Part shown: piece by piece, positions 42,460 through 50,311 of the stretch
Numbering within the stretch: position 1 is the stretch's first letter
Layout: every line of letters begins with the position of its first letter
Source: Chryseobacterium rhizoplanae
GTDB lineage: Bacteria; Bacteroidota; Bacteroidia; Flavobacteriales; Weeksellaceae
Direction of reading: 5' to 3'
DNA: 64,000 nt
NCBI RefSeq assembly: GCF_900182655.1
Contig: NZ_FXTC01000006.1
Coordinates: 124,001 to 188,000, forward strand
Notes under the pieces: model-generated
What the model saw: the letters and a program-made list of their open reading frames with translations, nothing else
The model's database searches: none
What the model was told of the DNA's origin: nothing
Program-made: the position numbers and the translations under genes

Positions 42460-43239
42460 ATGGAAATTTTAAACTCAAAAATATTCGGCGAAAATTCAAC
42501 TCATACGCCGCTTCTTGTATTTCACGGATTATTTGGAATGCTTGACAACTGGGGAAGCTTCGGAAAAGACCTTGGAGAATACCTTCCTGTACATCTTATC
42601 GACCTTAGAAACCACGGCAGAAGCTTTCATTCAGAAAGTATGTCTCATGATGATCTGGCAGATGATATTGCCCGTTATATGGATCATTATGGAATTCAGA
42701 AAGCGCATGTTTTAGGACATTCTTTAGGAGGTAAAGCAGTGATGCAATTTGCTATAAAATACCCTGAACGTGTTGAAAAACTGATTGTTGTTGATATTTC
42801 ACCTAAAGCATATCCGCCACATCACCAGGGAATTATCAAAGCACTGGAAACCGTTGATTTTAATACAGTAACTTCAAGAAATGAGGTGGAAGCAGTTCTG
42901 AATCAATATATTCCGGAAAGATCTACCGTACAGTTTTTAACGAAAAACCTGTATTGGGATGATAATAAAAAACTAGGCTGGAGATTTAACCTTAAAACCC
43001 TGTCTGAGAAATATACGGAATTTGTATCCAATGCCATTAAGTTTGGAGTTTTTGAAGGTGAGACATTGTTTATAGCAGGAGCAAAATCCAATTATATCCT
43101 GCCTCAGGATGAATTTGGGATCAGACAGCAGTTTCCTAAAGCTAAAGTCGTTACAGTAAAAAATGCAGGACACTGGGTTCAGGCAGAAAATCCGGTTGAT
43201 TTCGCAAATGTTGTGAAGGAGTTTCTTGGATTAAATTAA
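42460..43239 (+). CDS. Alpha/beta-hydrolase, YbfF-like esterase
   Basis: 259 aa. Oxyanion motif HGLFG (22-26), nucleophile elbow GHSLGG (86-91) with Ser88, later acid in the FIAGAKSNY region and catalytic His in NAGHWVQAE near residue 240. Highest resemblance in pattern to YbfF-type acyl-CoA/ester hydrolases. Substrate unknown; cytosolic. Preceded by a heptamer array rather than a recognisable promoter. Confidence 0.85.
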   Translation: MEILNSKIFGENSTHTPLLVFHGLFGMLDNWGSFGKDLGEYLPVHLIDLRNHGRSFHSESMSHDDLADDIARYMDHYGIQKAHVLGHSLGGKAVMQFAIKYPERVEKLIVVDISPKAYPPHHQGIIKALETVDFNTVTSRNEVEAVLNQYIPERSTVQFLTKNLYWDDNKKLGWRFNLKTLSEKYTEFVSNAIKFGVFEGETLFIAGAKSNYILPQDEFGIRQQFPKAKVVTVKNAGHWVQAENPVDFANVVKEFLGLN

Positions 43240-43354
43240 TATTATACTTTGATTTTCAATATTATGTTAAAATTTTATTAAAATGTAATATTATTTCTCC
43301 ATGATTTGAATTTTTTTGTACTTTGGATTTCCAAAACGATAAAAATATTAACTT

Positions 43355-43591
43355 ATGGAAAACAAAAATTCAAAAAAGAAGCCATTTTTTGCAACATTCT
43401 TAGAAAAACAGGTTAAAGACCCTGAAACAGTAAAAGGTGGAGGTATTACTTCTGTATTGGCAGACCAGATTACTACATCTCTCCAGGATCAGATCACTAC
43501 TCCTCTTAAGGATAATGTTACTAAGCCTGATAATGATAATGTAACGATGAAATATCCTTCTGACGGAGATGAGGATGTTTTAGATGTGTAA
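43355..43591 (+). CDS. Graspetide precursor 1, multicore (chryseoviridin-like)
   Basis: 78 aa. Leader: KKKPFFATFLEKQVKDPETV, with PFFxxFLE as the recognition helix known from microviridin precursors, then GGG (28-30). From residue 31 an 8-residue period appears: Thr at position 2 and Asp at position 7 of each octad (T32/D37, T40/D45, T48/D53, T56/D61), then the microviridin-type core TMKYPSDGDED (64-74) and VLDV. Known from chryseoviridin of Chryseobacterium gregarium: an ATP-grasp ligase joins Thr/Ser to Asp as omega-esters in consecutive small rings that end in a microviridin-like core. Inferred here: four small rings plus the core. First gene of the locus; no clear promoter box found. Confidence 0.88.
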   Translation: MENKNSKKKPFFATFLEKQVKDPETVKGGGITSVLADQITTSLQDQITTPLKDNVTKPDNDNVTMKYPSDGDEDVLDV

Positions 43592-43643
43592 GAATATACA
43601 TACAGCTTAAGCTTAATTATATATCAAACCAAAACTAAACATT

Positions 43644-43868
43644 ATGAAAAACCAAAACTCAAAGAAGAAGCCCTTTTTCGCGTCATTCTTAGAAAAGCAG
43701 GTTAAAGATCCTGAAACTGTAAAAGGAGGAGGTGATATAACACTTGCTGAAACAGATTTGATTACAAAGCCGGCAGTAGACACGGTAACTTCTCCAAAAG
43801 ATGATATGATGCACACGCTGAAATATCCATCTGACGGTGATGATGACACAATCATTGTTCCGCTATAA
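43644..43868 (+). CDS. Graspetide precursor 2, multicore
   Basis: 74 aa, paralogue of precursor 1. Leader residues 1-30 are identical at 27 positions (changes at 2, 4 and 14), but codons differ synonymously at about nine places, so the leader is held by selection. After GGGD come three octads (32-39, 40-47, 48-55) with Thr at position 2 and Asp at position 7 (T33/D38, T41/D46; T49 with D53 or D54), then TLKYPSDGDDD (58-68) and TIIVPL. So one small ring fewer than precursor 1. Stop is followed by an intrinsic terminator before the ligase genes. Confidence 0.88.
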   Translation: MKNQNSKKKPFFASFLEKQVKDPETVKGGGDITLAETDLITKPAVDTVTSPKDDMMHTLKYPSDGDDDTIIVPL

Positions 43869-43896
43869 TAAGTAGAATATAATAAAAAATAATAGG

Positions 43897-43926
43897 GGGA
43901 AACTTAAATAGTAAGTTTCCCTTTTT
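43897..43926 (+). terminator. Terminator/attenuator between precursors and ligases
   Basis: GGGAAACTTA (43897-43906) pairs perfectly with TAAGTTTCCC (43912-43921), then TTTTT. Partial readthrough would give much precursor and little enzyme, as usual in RiPP operons. Confidence 0.8.
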
Positions 43927-43941
43927 AATAAAAACCGGCAA

Positions 43942-44898
43942 ATGATTCTCTGCATCACCCATTCACAGGATTTTTATAATATCGATCTCTTTTTCGAATA
44001 TCTGGCCTCCAAAAATATTCCTTATTTCAGACTGAATTCTGACCGACTGAATCATCTTCAAAAAATCAGCATTGATGAAAATTCATTTGAACTGACTGAT
44101 GAATCCGGGAATACCGTTCATTCTGATGATATTAAAGGAGTATGGCACAGGAAAGCCTGGAGAATCAGCACTCCTGAAGAATTGGACCAGGATTATGAAA
44201 AAATCTTCCTGAACGAATATGGAAGCCTGCGCTACAACCTGATCACTGCCTTAGAGCATATTCCGTGGATCAATCCTTATGAAAATGAAAAAAAAGTTGA
44301 CGGCAATAAGATATTTCAGCTGAAAATTGCAGAAAGAAATAACTTGACGATCCCCAAAACTATTTTTTCCAACGATGAAGAGAAAATAACAAATTTTTTC
44401 CATCAATACTGTCAGGGAAAAGCAATTGCTAAACTTCACGGAGTAACGGCGAAAACAATGTCAGGAGAAAACATGATTTCCACTACAATTATTGAAGAGG
44501 AATCACTTGAAAACCTTGCAGACATTGCATACTGCCCGATGATTTTTCAGCCTTATATTGAAAAAGAATACGAATTGAGAATTGTTTATGTAGACGGTGA
44601 TTTCTTCACAGGAAAGATCAATAACAGTGAAAATGCAGACTGGAGAGTAGCACACGAAGGCTATGTCTGGTCAGCGTACGAACTTCCGGAGCCTGTAAAA
44701 GCCAACCTTACTTCCATGATGAATGAAATGGGACTTTATATAGGAGCCATTGATATGATCAAAGGAAGAGACGGAGCGTATTATTTCCTGGAAGTCAATC
44801 CGCAAGGAGAGTGGGGAATGCTGCAAAAAGAGCTGGGATTTTCCATTGCACAAAGAATTGCCGATAATCTTATAAACAGAATTAATTTCCATGAATAA
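43942..44898 (+). CDS. ATP-grasp ligase 1 (MvdC/MdnB-like, probable lactam ligase)
   Basis: 318 aa. ATP-grasp peptide ligase of the MvdC/MvdD family: VWHRKAW (67-73), KIFQLKIAERNNLTIPKT (123-140), ELRIVYVDG (211-219), DWR (233-235), IGAIDMI (267-273) and metal site FLEVNPQGEWGML (282-294). The EVNPQGEWGML ending is closer in pattern to the MvdC/MdnB side, which forms omega-amides (Lys to Glu/Asp) after the esters; this split is from memory and moderately sure. Lys in TxKYPSD would be the donor. Overlaps the next gene by 8 bp. Confidence 0.82.
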   Translation: MILCITHSQDFYNIDLFFEYLASKNIPYFRLNSDRLNHLQKISIDENSFELTDESGNTVHSDDIKGVWHRKAWRISTPEELDQDYEKIFLNEYGSLRYNLITALEHIPWINPYENEKKVDGNKIFQLKIAERNNLTIPKTIFSNDEEKITNFFHQYCQGKAIAKLHGVTAKTMSGENMISTTIIEEESLENLADIAYCPMIFQPYIEKEYELRIVYVDGDFFTGKINNSENADWRVAHEGYVWSAYELPEPVKANLTSMMNEMGLYIGAIDMIKGRDGAYYFLEVNPQGEWGMLQKELGFSIAQRIADNLINRINFHE

Positions 44899-45895
44899 AA
44901 TTTTAATTATAACTCATACCGCAGATAACTTTTCCATTGAAAAAGTAACAGAATATATCGAGAAAAATAACTGTGAAGTCATTCGCTTTGACGTAGACGT
45001 TTATCCTTTACAAAACAAGCTTTCTACCATTTTTCAGGATGGAGAATGGGTAAGTTTTCTTGAAACTCCGGATGCAAAACACCGTTTAGATGATATTTCA
45101 GCCATTTGGTACAGAAGAGCTTACAATATCGGAAAAGGCCTGAGAGAAGAAATGGACTCGAAGTTTTATGGTGCTGCGATGGGCGAAATCAGAAATACCC
45201 TTTTCGGTTTCTTTGAATCTGTAGATGCTTATTCTTTAGGAAAACCAAGTATTTACAGAAGACTGGACAGTAAAGAAGAACAACTGAAAATTGCAGATAA
45301 ATTAGGGCTGACCATTCCGGCAACCTGCCTTACCAATAACCCTGATGAAGCCAGGAAATTTATTCTGAAACATCAGAATGTAGTGGCAAAAATGCAGACC
45401 GGTTTTGCCATTTATGAAGACGGTGTTGAAAGTGTCGTGTTTACCAATGTTGTCAGTGAAAATAAACTGGAAGAACTTGATTCATTATTATACTGCCCTA
45501 TGCAGTTTCAGCAGATGATCCAAAAGAAAAAAGAACTTCGTATTACTATTGTGGGAAGAGATGTTTATGCATTTGAAATAGATTCCCAGCAATCCGAAGA
45601 TGCCAAAATAGACTGGAGAAAAGACGGAATCAATCTGATTGATAAATGGAGCAGAACAGAACTTCCGACGGATGTAGAAGCAAAACTGCTTGAACTCCTG
45701 GATATTTACAATGTAGATTACGGCGCAATAGACATGATAGTTTCTCCTGAAGACGAATACTACTTCATCGAGATCAATGCCGCCGGAGAATTCTTCTGGT
45801 TGGATAATCTTACAGAAGGAAACCTTATTTCCAGGAGTATTGCAGACGTTCTTTGCGATAAAGCTCCAAGAAGAAATAATGAGGTAATGGCTTAA
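44891..45895 (+). CDS. ATP-grasp ligase 2 (MvdD/MdnC/CdnC-like, omega-ester ligase)
   Basis: 334 aa. Matches MdnC/CdnC in order and wording: ILIITHTADN start, IWYRRAYN (72-79), QLKIADKLGLTIPATCLTNNP (131-151), YCPMQFQ (201-207), ELRITIVG (215-222), DWRKDG (241-246), YGAIDMIV (277-284) and FIEINAAGEFFWLD (292-305, E294/N296 for metal). MdnC-type enzymes bind the PFFARFLE leader helix and make Thr/Ser-to-Asp/Glu esters. It should therefore form the serial rings of both precursors. Translationally coupled to ligase 1. Confidence 0.87.
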   Translation: MNKILIITHTADNFSIEKVTEYIEKNNCEVIRFDVDVYPLQNKLSTIFQDGEWVSFLETPDAKHRLDDISAIWYRRAYNIGKGLREEMDSKFYGAAMGEIRNTLFGFFESVDAYSLGKPSIYRRLDSKEEQLKIADKLGLTIPATCLTNNPDEARKFILKHQNVVAKMQTGFAIYEDGVESVVFTNVVSENKLEELDSLLYCPMQFQQMIQKKKELRITIVGRDVYAFEIDSQQSEDAKIDWRKDGINLIDKWSRTELPTDVEAKLLELLDIYNVDYGAIDMIVSPEDEYYFIEINAAGEFFWLDNLTEGNLISRSIADVLCDKAPRRNNEVMA

Positions 45896-45916
45896 AAACA
45901 AAGCATTTTTAATCAT

Positions 45917-45953
45917 AAAAGTCCTGAAAGTTGTACATTCTTTCAGGACTTTT
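45917..45953 (+). terminator. Terminator of the graspetide operon
   Basis: AAAAGTCCTGAAAG pairs perfectly with CTTTCAGGACTTTT over a 9-nt loop. Confidence 0.85.
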
Positions 45954-46075
45954 AAATGTAATGACCTATTGTGATTAAAATTTTTCCTGTTTGTTGATTT
46001 CTGAGTGATAATATTGGTTAAATAAAGTGGAATTATGCTTTAAAAATCGCAAATTTGCAGAAGCAGTTTTTCTAA

Positions 46076-46109
46076 GGAAGAATTGCCGGATCCGGAAGAA
46101 TTGCCGGAT
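46076..46109. repeat. Short tandem duplication
   Basis: GGAAGAATTGCCGGAT occurs twice with an 18-bp period, 46 bp before the SDR gene; it may be a regulator site or a chance duplication. Confidence 0.6.
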
Positions 46110-46154
46110 AGAAAATATTGTTATATTTTAGTCAGCAATCAAGTAAAATAATTA

Positions 46155-47168
46155 ATGATTTTTGTAACGGGTGCTACCGGAATTCTGGGAAGAGTAATTG
46201 TACTGGAACTTCTTAAAAGAGGTAAAAATGTACGTGCTTCCAAAAGACCAGGCAGCAATTTAAACGAAGTAAAGCATTCATACAGCTTTTATACGGAGAA
46301 TCCCGACGATTTTTTCAACAGGATCGAATGGGTAAACGTAGATTTTGATGATCTCGATTCTCTGACAACAGCACTGCAAGGTGTGGATGAGGTGTATCAT
46401 TGTGCCGCAAAAGTGAGTTTTCATCCCAAAGATGAAAAAGAAATGTACCGTACAAACATCAAGGGTACAGAAAACCTTCTGTTTGCCTGTGAAGGGTCAA
46501 ACGTTAAAAAATTTCTCCATGTAAGTTCTGTTGCCGTTCTTGATAATTTCAATGAAAAAGGAGAACTGGATGAAGATTCTGAGTTTAATCCAAAACTGGA
46601 ACACTCTGCGTATGCTATTTCAAAACATTTATCTGAAATGGAAGCATGGAGAGCTTCAGCAGAAGGCTTAAATGTTGTGATTATCAATCCGGGAATGATC
46701 GTAGGAAGCGGAAACTGGAATCAAAGCAGCGGCGAGCTTTTCTCTACTTTTGAAGACAATAGTTTTACCTTTTCCGGCGGTTCTGCCTACGTTGATGTAA
46801 GAGACGTAGCCAATACTGCAATCGGGCTGATGGAAAATAATCTTTTCGGAGAACGTTTTATCATTGTTGCTGAAAATAACAGATATGCAGACCTTGCAAA
46901 ACAGGTAAGAACCCGTCTTGGGCTTAAAGATGCCAGAATTCTTTCACAATCGGTATTAAATATCGGAAGAATAGCCAACACCCTTTTCGGATGGCTGATT
47001 CCTAAATTGAAAATGGTTACCAAATCAAATATTGAAGCCATTTCTTCGTTCAACACCATTTCCAATCACAAAGTCAAAGAAAAACTGAACTATCAGTTTA
47101 TTCCCGTAAAAGAAAGTATCGACTTTCACCTGAATAATTATATTAACGACAAAAAGCTGAAGAAATGA
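46155..47168 (+). CDS. NAD-dependent epimerase/dehydratase (extended SDR)
   Basis: 337 aa. Rossmann motif TGATGILG (5-12), VYHCAAKVSF in the middle, the active-site pair in SAYAISKHLSE (Tyr and Lys of YxxxK), and INPGMIVGSG. Resembles dihydroflavonol-4-reductase-like and hopanoid-associated sugar-epimerase-like SDRs; substrate not assignable. The stop overlaps the acyl-CoA ligase start by 4 bp (ATGA), so the pair is a transcription unit that may act on lipids or polyketide-like acyl chains. Confidence 0.85.
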   Translation: MIFVTGATGILGRVIVLELLKRGKNVRASKRPGSNLNEVKHSYSFYTENPDDFFNRIEWVNVDFDDLDSLTTALQGVDEVYHCAAKVSFHPKDEKEMYRTNIKGTENLLFACEGSNVKKFLHVSSVAVLDNFNEKGELDEDSEFNPKLEHSAYAISKHLSEMEAWRASAEGLNVVIINPGMIVGSGNWNQSSGELFSTFEDNSFTFSGGSAYVDVRDVANTAIGLMENNLFGERFIIVAENNRYADLAKQVRTRLGLKDARILSQSVLNIGRIANTLFGWLIPKLKMVTKSNIEAISSFNTISNHKVKEKLNYQFIPVKESIDFHLNNYINDKKLKK

Positions 47169-48934
47169 ATCTTGCAGAGGCAATTATCCTTAAAAATGTA
47201 GAAAAACATCCTATAAAAGCGGCCATCGGATTTAAAAAGAAAGAGGGAGCCTGGAAAGAGCTGAGCTGGAAAAAATTCAGTGAGGTTATTTTTAAAACAG
47301 CCAATGCCTTAAAGGAAGCTGGAGTTCAGGAGAATGACAGAGTCGCTATTTATTCAGATAACTCGTCCGAATGGATGATCGTTGACCTGGCTTCAATGGC
47401 CATCGGTGCTGTTACAGTACCTATTTATTCAACCAATAATGCTGAGCAGGCAGAACATATCATTAACGATTCCGGAGCTAAAGCTGTTTTAGTGGGGAAT
47501 CAGATACAGTATGATGCCTGTCTTGAATTTTTACATAAAGAAGAAAACAATCTTGAAACCATTATTGTTTCTAAAAAAGCAGTGTGGATCAAGAAAGAAT
47601 TCAACAGTTTTTATCTTGAAGATTTTATTGCTAAAGCTTCACCGGAACTGGAGATCTGTAAGAAGGAAAACGATGATACCGCAACACTGATCTATACTTC
47701 AGGAACTACGGGAATTCCAAAAGGAGTAATGCTTACCCATGGAAATTTCATCAAAGCATTTGATTCTCATTTTGAATTTTTTAAGTTTAAAAACTTTGAA
47801 GAAGAACTTTCACTGGCATTCTTACCATTGAGCCACGTTTTTGAAAGAAGCTGGAGCTTATTGTGCCTGTATGGTGGTGCCCGCGTTTATTTCCTGGAAG
47901 ATCCTAAAAATGTAGCCAAAGCACTGGAAGAAGTAAAACCTAGTGCCATGTGTGCCGTACCGAGATTTTTCCAGAAAGTATATGCCGGAGTTCTGGAAAA
48001 GGCAGAAGAAGGTTCATCACTGAAGAAGAAAATATTTGACTGGGCGCTTAAAACCGGATGGGAAACCGCGGAATTGAGAAGAAATGAAAAACCAATTCCT
48101 TTTGGATTGAAATTCAAAGAAGCTGTCGCAGACAGATTAGTTTTCAGTAAAATAAAAGAAAAAATGGGTGGGAGACTATGGTTCTTACCTTGTGGTGGAG
48201 CATCATTGTCACCGGAAGTTACCCGTTTCTTTGATTCAGTGGGAATTCATGTTACTGTTGGCTACGGATTAACGGAAACTACCGCAACATTGACTCTTTT
48301 CCCTTTAACTCATTTTGAGCACGGTACAAGCGGAAAGCCATTGCCTGGAGTAGAAATGCGTATCGGTGAAAATGATGAAATCCAGGCGAGAGGAAACGGA
48401 ATCATGAAAGGCTATTACAATAAGCCTGAAGAAACCCAGAAAGTGTTCACAGAGGACGGATGGTTCAAAACCGGGGATGCGGGGAAATTTGATGATAAAG
48501 GAAACCTTATTATCACAGACAGAATCAAAGATCTGATGAAGACTTCCAATGGGAAATATATTGCTCCACAACAGATAGAAAACCTGTTGACGAATAATAA
48601 TTTTATCCAGCAGATTATGCTGATTGCAGAAGGAAGACAGTTTGTTTCAGCATTGATTGTTCCTAATTTTGAATTTTTGCAGGATTATATTAAGAAAAAT
48701 AATGTTTCTTTCACCAATTGGGAAGATGCTGTAAAAAATGAAAAGGTAATCAATCTTTATAAAGAAAAAATTAAAGAATTGCAGGATCACCTGGCAGACT
48801 ATGAAAAAGTGAAGAAATTCACTTTGATGCCGGCAGAATTTGATATCAATACAGGAGAAATTACTCCTACTTTGAAGGTCAAAAGAAATGTGGTGATCAA
48901 AAAATACGCAGATATTATAGAGAAGATGTATTAA
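47165..48934 (+). CDS. Long-chain acyl-CoA ligase (AMP-forming)
   Basis: 589 aa, FadD15-like AMP-forming ligase that activates fatty acids to acyl-CoA. P-loop IYTSGTTGIPKGVMLTHGNF, then GYGLTETTATLT, and the C-terminal hinge GWFKTGDAGKFDDKGNLIITDRIKDLMKTSNGKYIAP with the adenylation motifs. Cytosolic or membrane-associated. Translationally coupled to the SDR; followed by an inverted-repeat element. Confidence 0.92.
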   Translation: MNLAEAIILKNVEKHPIKAAIGFKKKEGAWKELSWKKFSEVIFKTANALKEAGVQENDRVAIYSDNSSEWMIVDLASMAIGAVTVPIYSTNNAEQAEHIINDSGAKAVLVGNQIQYDACLEFLHKEENNLETIIVSKKAVWIKKEFNSFYLEDFIAKASPELEICKKENDDTATLIYTSGTTGIPKGVMLTHGNFIKAFDSHFEFFKFKNFEEELSLAFLPLSHVFERSWSLLCLYGGARVYFLEDPKNVAKALEEVKPSAMCAVPRFFQKVYAGVLEKAEEGSSLKKKIFDWALKTGWETAELRRNEKPIPFGLKFKEAVADRLVFSKIKEKMGGRLWFLPCGGASLSPEVTRFFDSVGIHVTVGYGLTETTATLTLFPLTHFEHGTSGKPLPGVEMRIGENDEIQARGNGIMKGYYNKPEETQKVFTEDGWFKTGDAGKFDDKGNLIITDRIKDLMKTSNGKYIAPQQIENLLTNNNFIQQIMLIAEGRQFVSALIVPNFEFLQDYIKKNNVSFTNWEDAVKNEKVINLYKEKIKELQDHLADYEKVKKFTLMPAEFDINTGEITPTLKVKRNVVIKKYADIIEKMY

Positions 48935-48937
48935 AAA

Positions 48938-49038
48938 TTTTAACCACCTGTTTTTCACGTCAAGTACAGATAAAGGTGTGAGAATTCCCCTCTTTTGGAG
49001 GGGTGGCGAAAATTCAAAGAATTTTTGACGGGGTGGTT
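48938..49038. repeat. Inverted-repeat intergenic element
   Basis: Outer arms TTTTAACCACC (48938-48948) and GGTGGTT (49032-49038); an inner GTCAA/TTGAC pair; and a central hairpin CCCCTC-TTTTG-GAGGGG (48987-49003). Wording like CCCCTCTTTTGGAGGGGTGGC recurs between genes in Bacteroidota (from memory). It may double as terminator of the acyl-CoA ligase transcript. Confidence 0.55.
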
Positions 49039-49062
49039 TAAAATAATGACTTAAATTAGACT

Positions 49063-50121
49063 ATGACGACACAAGATTTTATAGGAAAAGAAAATTTCAA
49101 TATTCATACCCAAACGGTTTCAGAAAGCTGTCCGTCTAATATTGCCCTGATTAAATACTGGGGAAAATATGCGGATCAGATTCCTGCTAACCCAAGCATC
49201 AGCTACACGTTAAACCATTGTAAAACCAATACTTCAATGGAATTTATTGCAAATGAAGCTTTTTCAGTACAAACCTTTCTGGCTGGTAATGAAGAAGTGA
49301 AGTTTGCTGAAAAAATTGAGAAATATTTCAAAAATATAGAACAGTATCTTCCATGGATTTTAAAAGGGAAATATGTAATCAGAACAGAGAATACTTTCCC
49401 GCATAGTTCAGGAATTGCAAGTTCAGCTTCAGGATTTGGGGCCATTGCAAAATGTCTGATGGCATTGGATGCATCATTCACAGGAAAGACTTCTGAAGAA
49501 GAATCTTTGAGAAAAGCTTCATTCTTAGCAAGATTAGGAAGTGGAAGCGCATGCCGAAGCCTATACAACGGACTTGTGGTGTGGGGAAAAACTGATGAGG
49601 TAGAAGGAAGTTCAGATTTGTTCGGAGTACAATATCCCGATGCTGAAGTTCATGAGATATTCAGAAATTTTAACGACTGGGTTTTATTGATCCATGAAGG
49701 ACAGAAAAGTGTTTCTTCAACGGTAGGGCACGGTCTGATGAAGACCAATCCTTATGCGGAAAGAAGATTTCAGGAAGCAAGAGAAAACTTTGTTCCCATG
49801 AAAGAAATCCTGAAAAACGGAGATATGGAAAGCTTTATCAAGCTGGTAGAACATGAAGCACTTACATTGCATGCGATGATGATGATGAGTGATCCGGCTT
49901 TTATCCTGATGAAAACAGGTACTTTGGAAGTCATTAACAAGATCTGGGATTTCAGAAGAGAAACCGCACTTCCTTTATTCTTTACACTGGATGCAGGAGC
50001 TAATGTTCACCTTCTATTCCCGGGCAATGGTTCTGAAGAACAGATTAAAACCTTCATCGAAGCTGAATTATTACAGCACACCCAGAAGAATGGGGTAGTG
50101 AAGGATGTGATGAAATTCTAG
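49063..50121 (+). CDS. mvaD: Diphosphomevalonate decarboxylase
   Basis: Last step of the mevalonate pathway: mevalonate diphosphate to isopentenyl diphosphate with ATP. 352 aa. Signature PSNIALIKYWGKY (about 26-38), the GHMP ATP loop HSSGIASSASGFGAIA (about 112-127) and GSGSACRSLYNGLVVW. Mevalonate-route genes are normal in Flavobacteriia, in contrast to the DXP route of most bacteria. A 47-residue membrane-protein ORF starts right after the stop. Confidence 0.93.
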   Translation: MTTQDFIGKENFNIHTQTVSESCPSNIALIKYWGKYADQIPANPSISYTLNHCKTNTSMEFIANEAFSVQTFLAGNEEVKFAEKIEKYFKNIEQYLPWILKGKYVIRTENTFPHSSGIASSASGFGAIAKCLMALDASFTGKTSEEESLRKASFLARLGSGSACRSLYNGLVVWGKTDEVEGSSDLFGVQYPDAEVHEIFRNFNDWVLLIHEGQKSVSSTVGHGLMKTNPYAERRFQEARENFVPMKEILKNGDMESFIKLVEHEALTLHAMMMMSDPAFILMKTGTLEVINKIWDFRRETALPLFFTLDAGANVHLLFPGNGSEEQIKTFIEAELLQHTQKNGVVKDVMKF

Positions 50122-50122
50122 A

Positions 50123-50266
50123 ATGAAAAAGAAGAAAATTTATATTCTCATTGCCATTGCCATTGCTTTACTACTTATATTTTTTACCGAATATGAGGTA
50201 GGGACAGAAACAGGCAGCTGGGGTAGAAACAGAACGATCAATTGGGGTTGGAATTTTGGATTCTGA
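50123..50266 (+). CDS. Small membrane protein, 47 aa
   Basis: ATG two bases after the mvaD stop codon; 47 codons. Basic MKKKK, one TM helix (residues 6-21, rich in Ile/Ala/Leu), an acidic segment (EYEVGTET) and an aromatic/Gly tail ending GWNFGF. The N-in basic/hydrophobic layout and tight coupling to mvaD argue that it is real; no family recognised. Followed by REP-like copy B. Confidence 0.6.
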   Translation: MKKKKIYILIAIAIALLLIFFTEYEVGTETGSWGRNRTINWGWNFGF

Positions 50267-50280
50267 TAAAAAATAATATT

Positions 50281-50310
50281 CAATAGGAGTGGGCTTTAGC
50301 CCACTTTTTT
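50281..50310. repeat. REP-like palindromic element, copy B
   Basis: CAATAGGAGT then hairpin GGGCTTTAGCCC closed by a T-A pair and followed by CTTTTTT, so it can also terminate transcription. Compared with copy A the closing pair changed from C-G to T-A on both sides. Confidence 0.7.
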
Positions 50311-50311
50311 A

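Noticed and set aside
43305..43325. TTTG...TACTTTG as promoter of the graspetide precursors
   Set aside because: The spacer is only about 10 nt and the -7 box is one base short; not convincing.
46155..48934. SDR and acyl-CoA ligase as part of the graspetide cluster
   Set aside because: A strong terminator and a 260-bp gap separate them, and no known graspetide route uses an acyl-CoA ligase; linkage is possible but unsupported.
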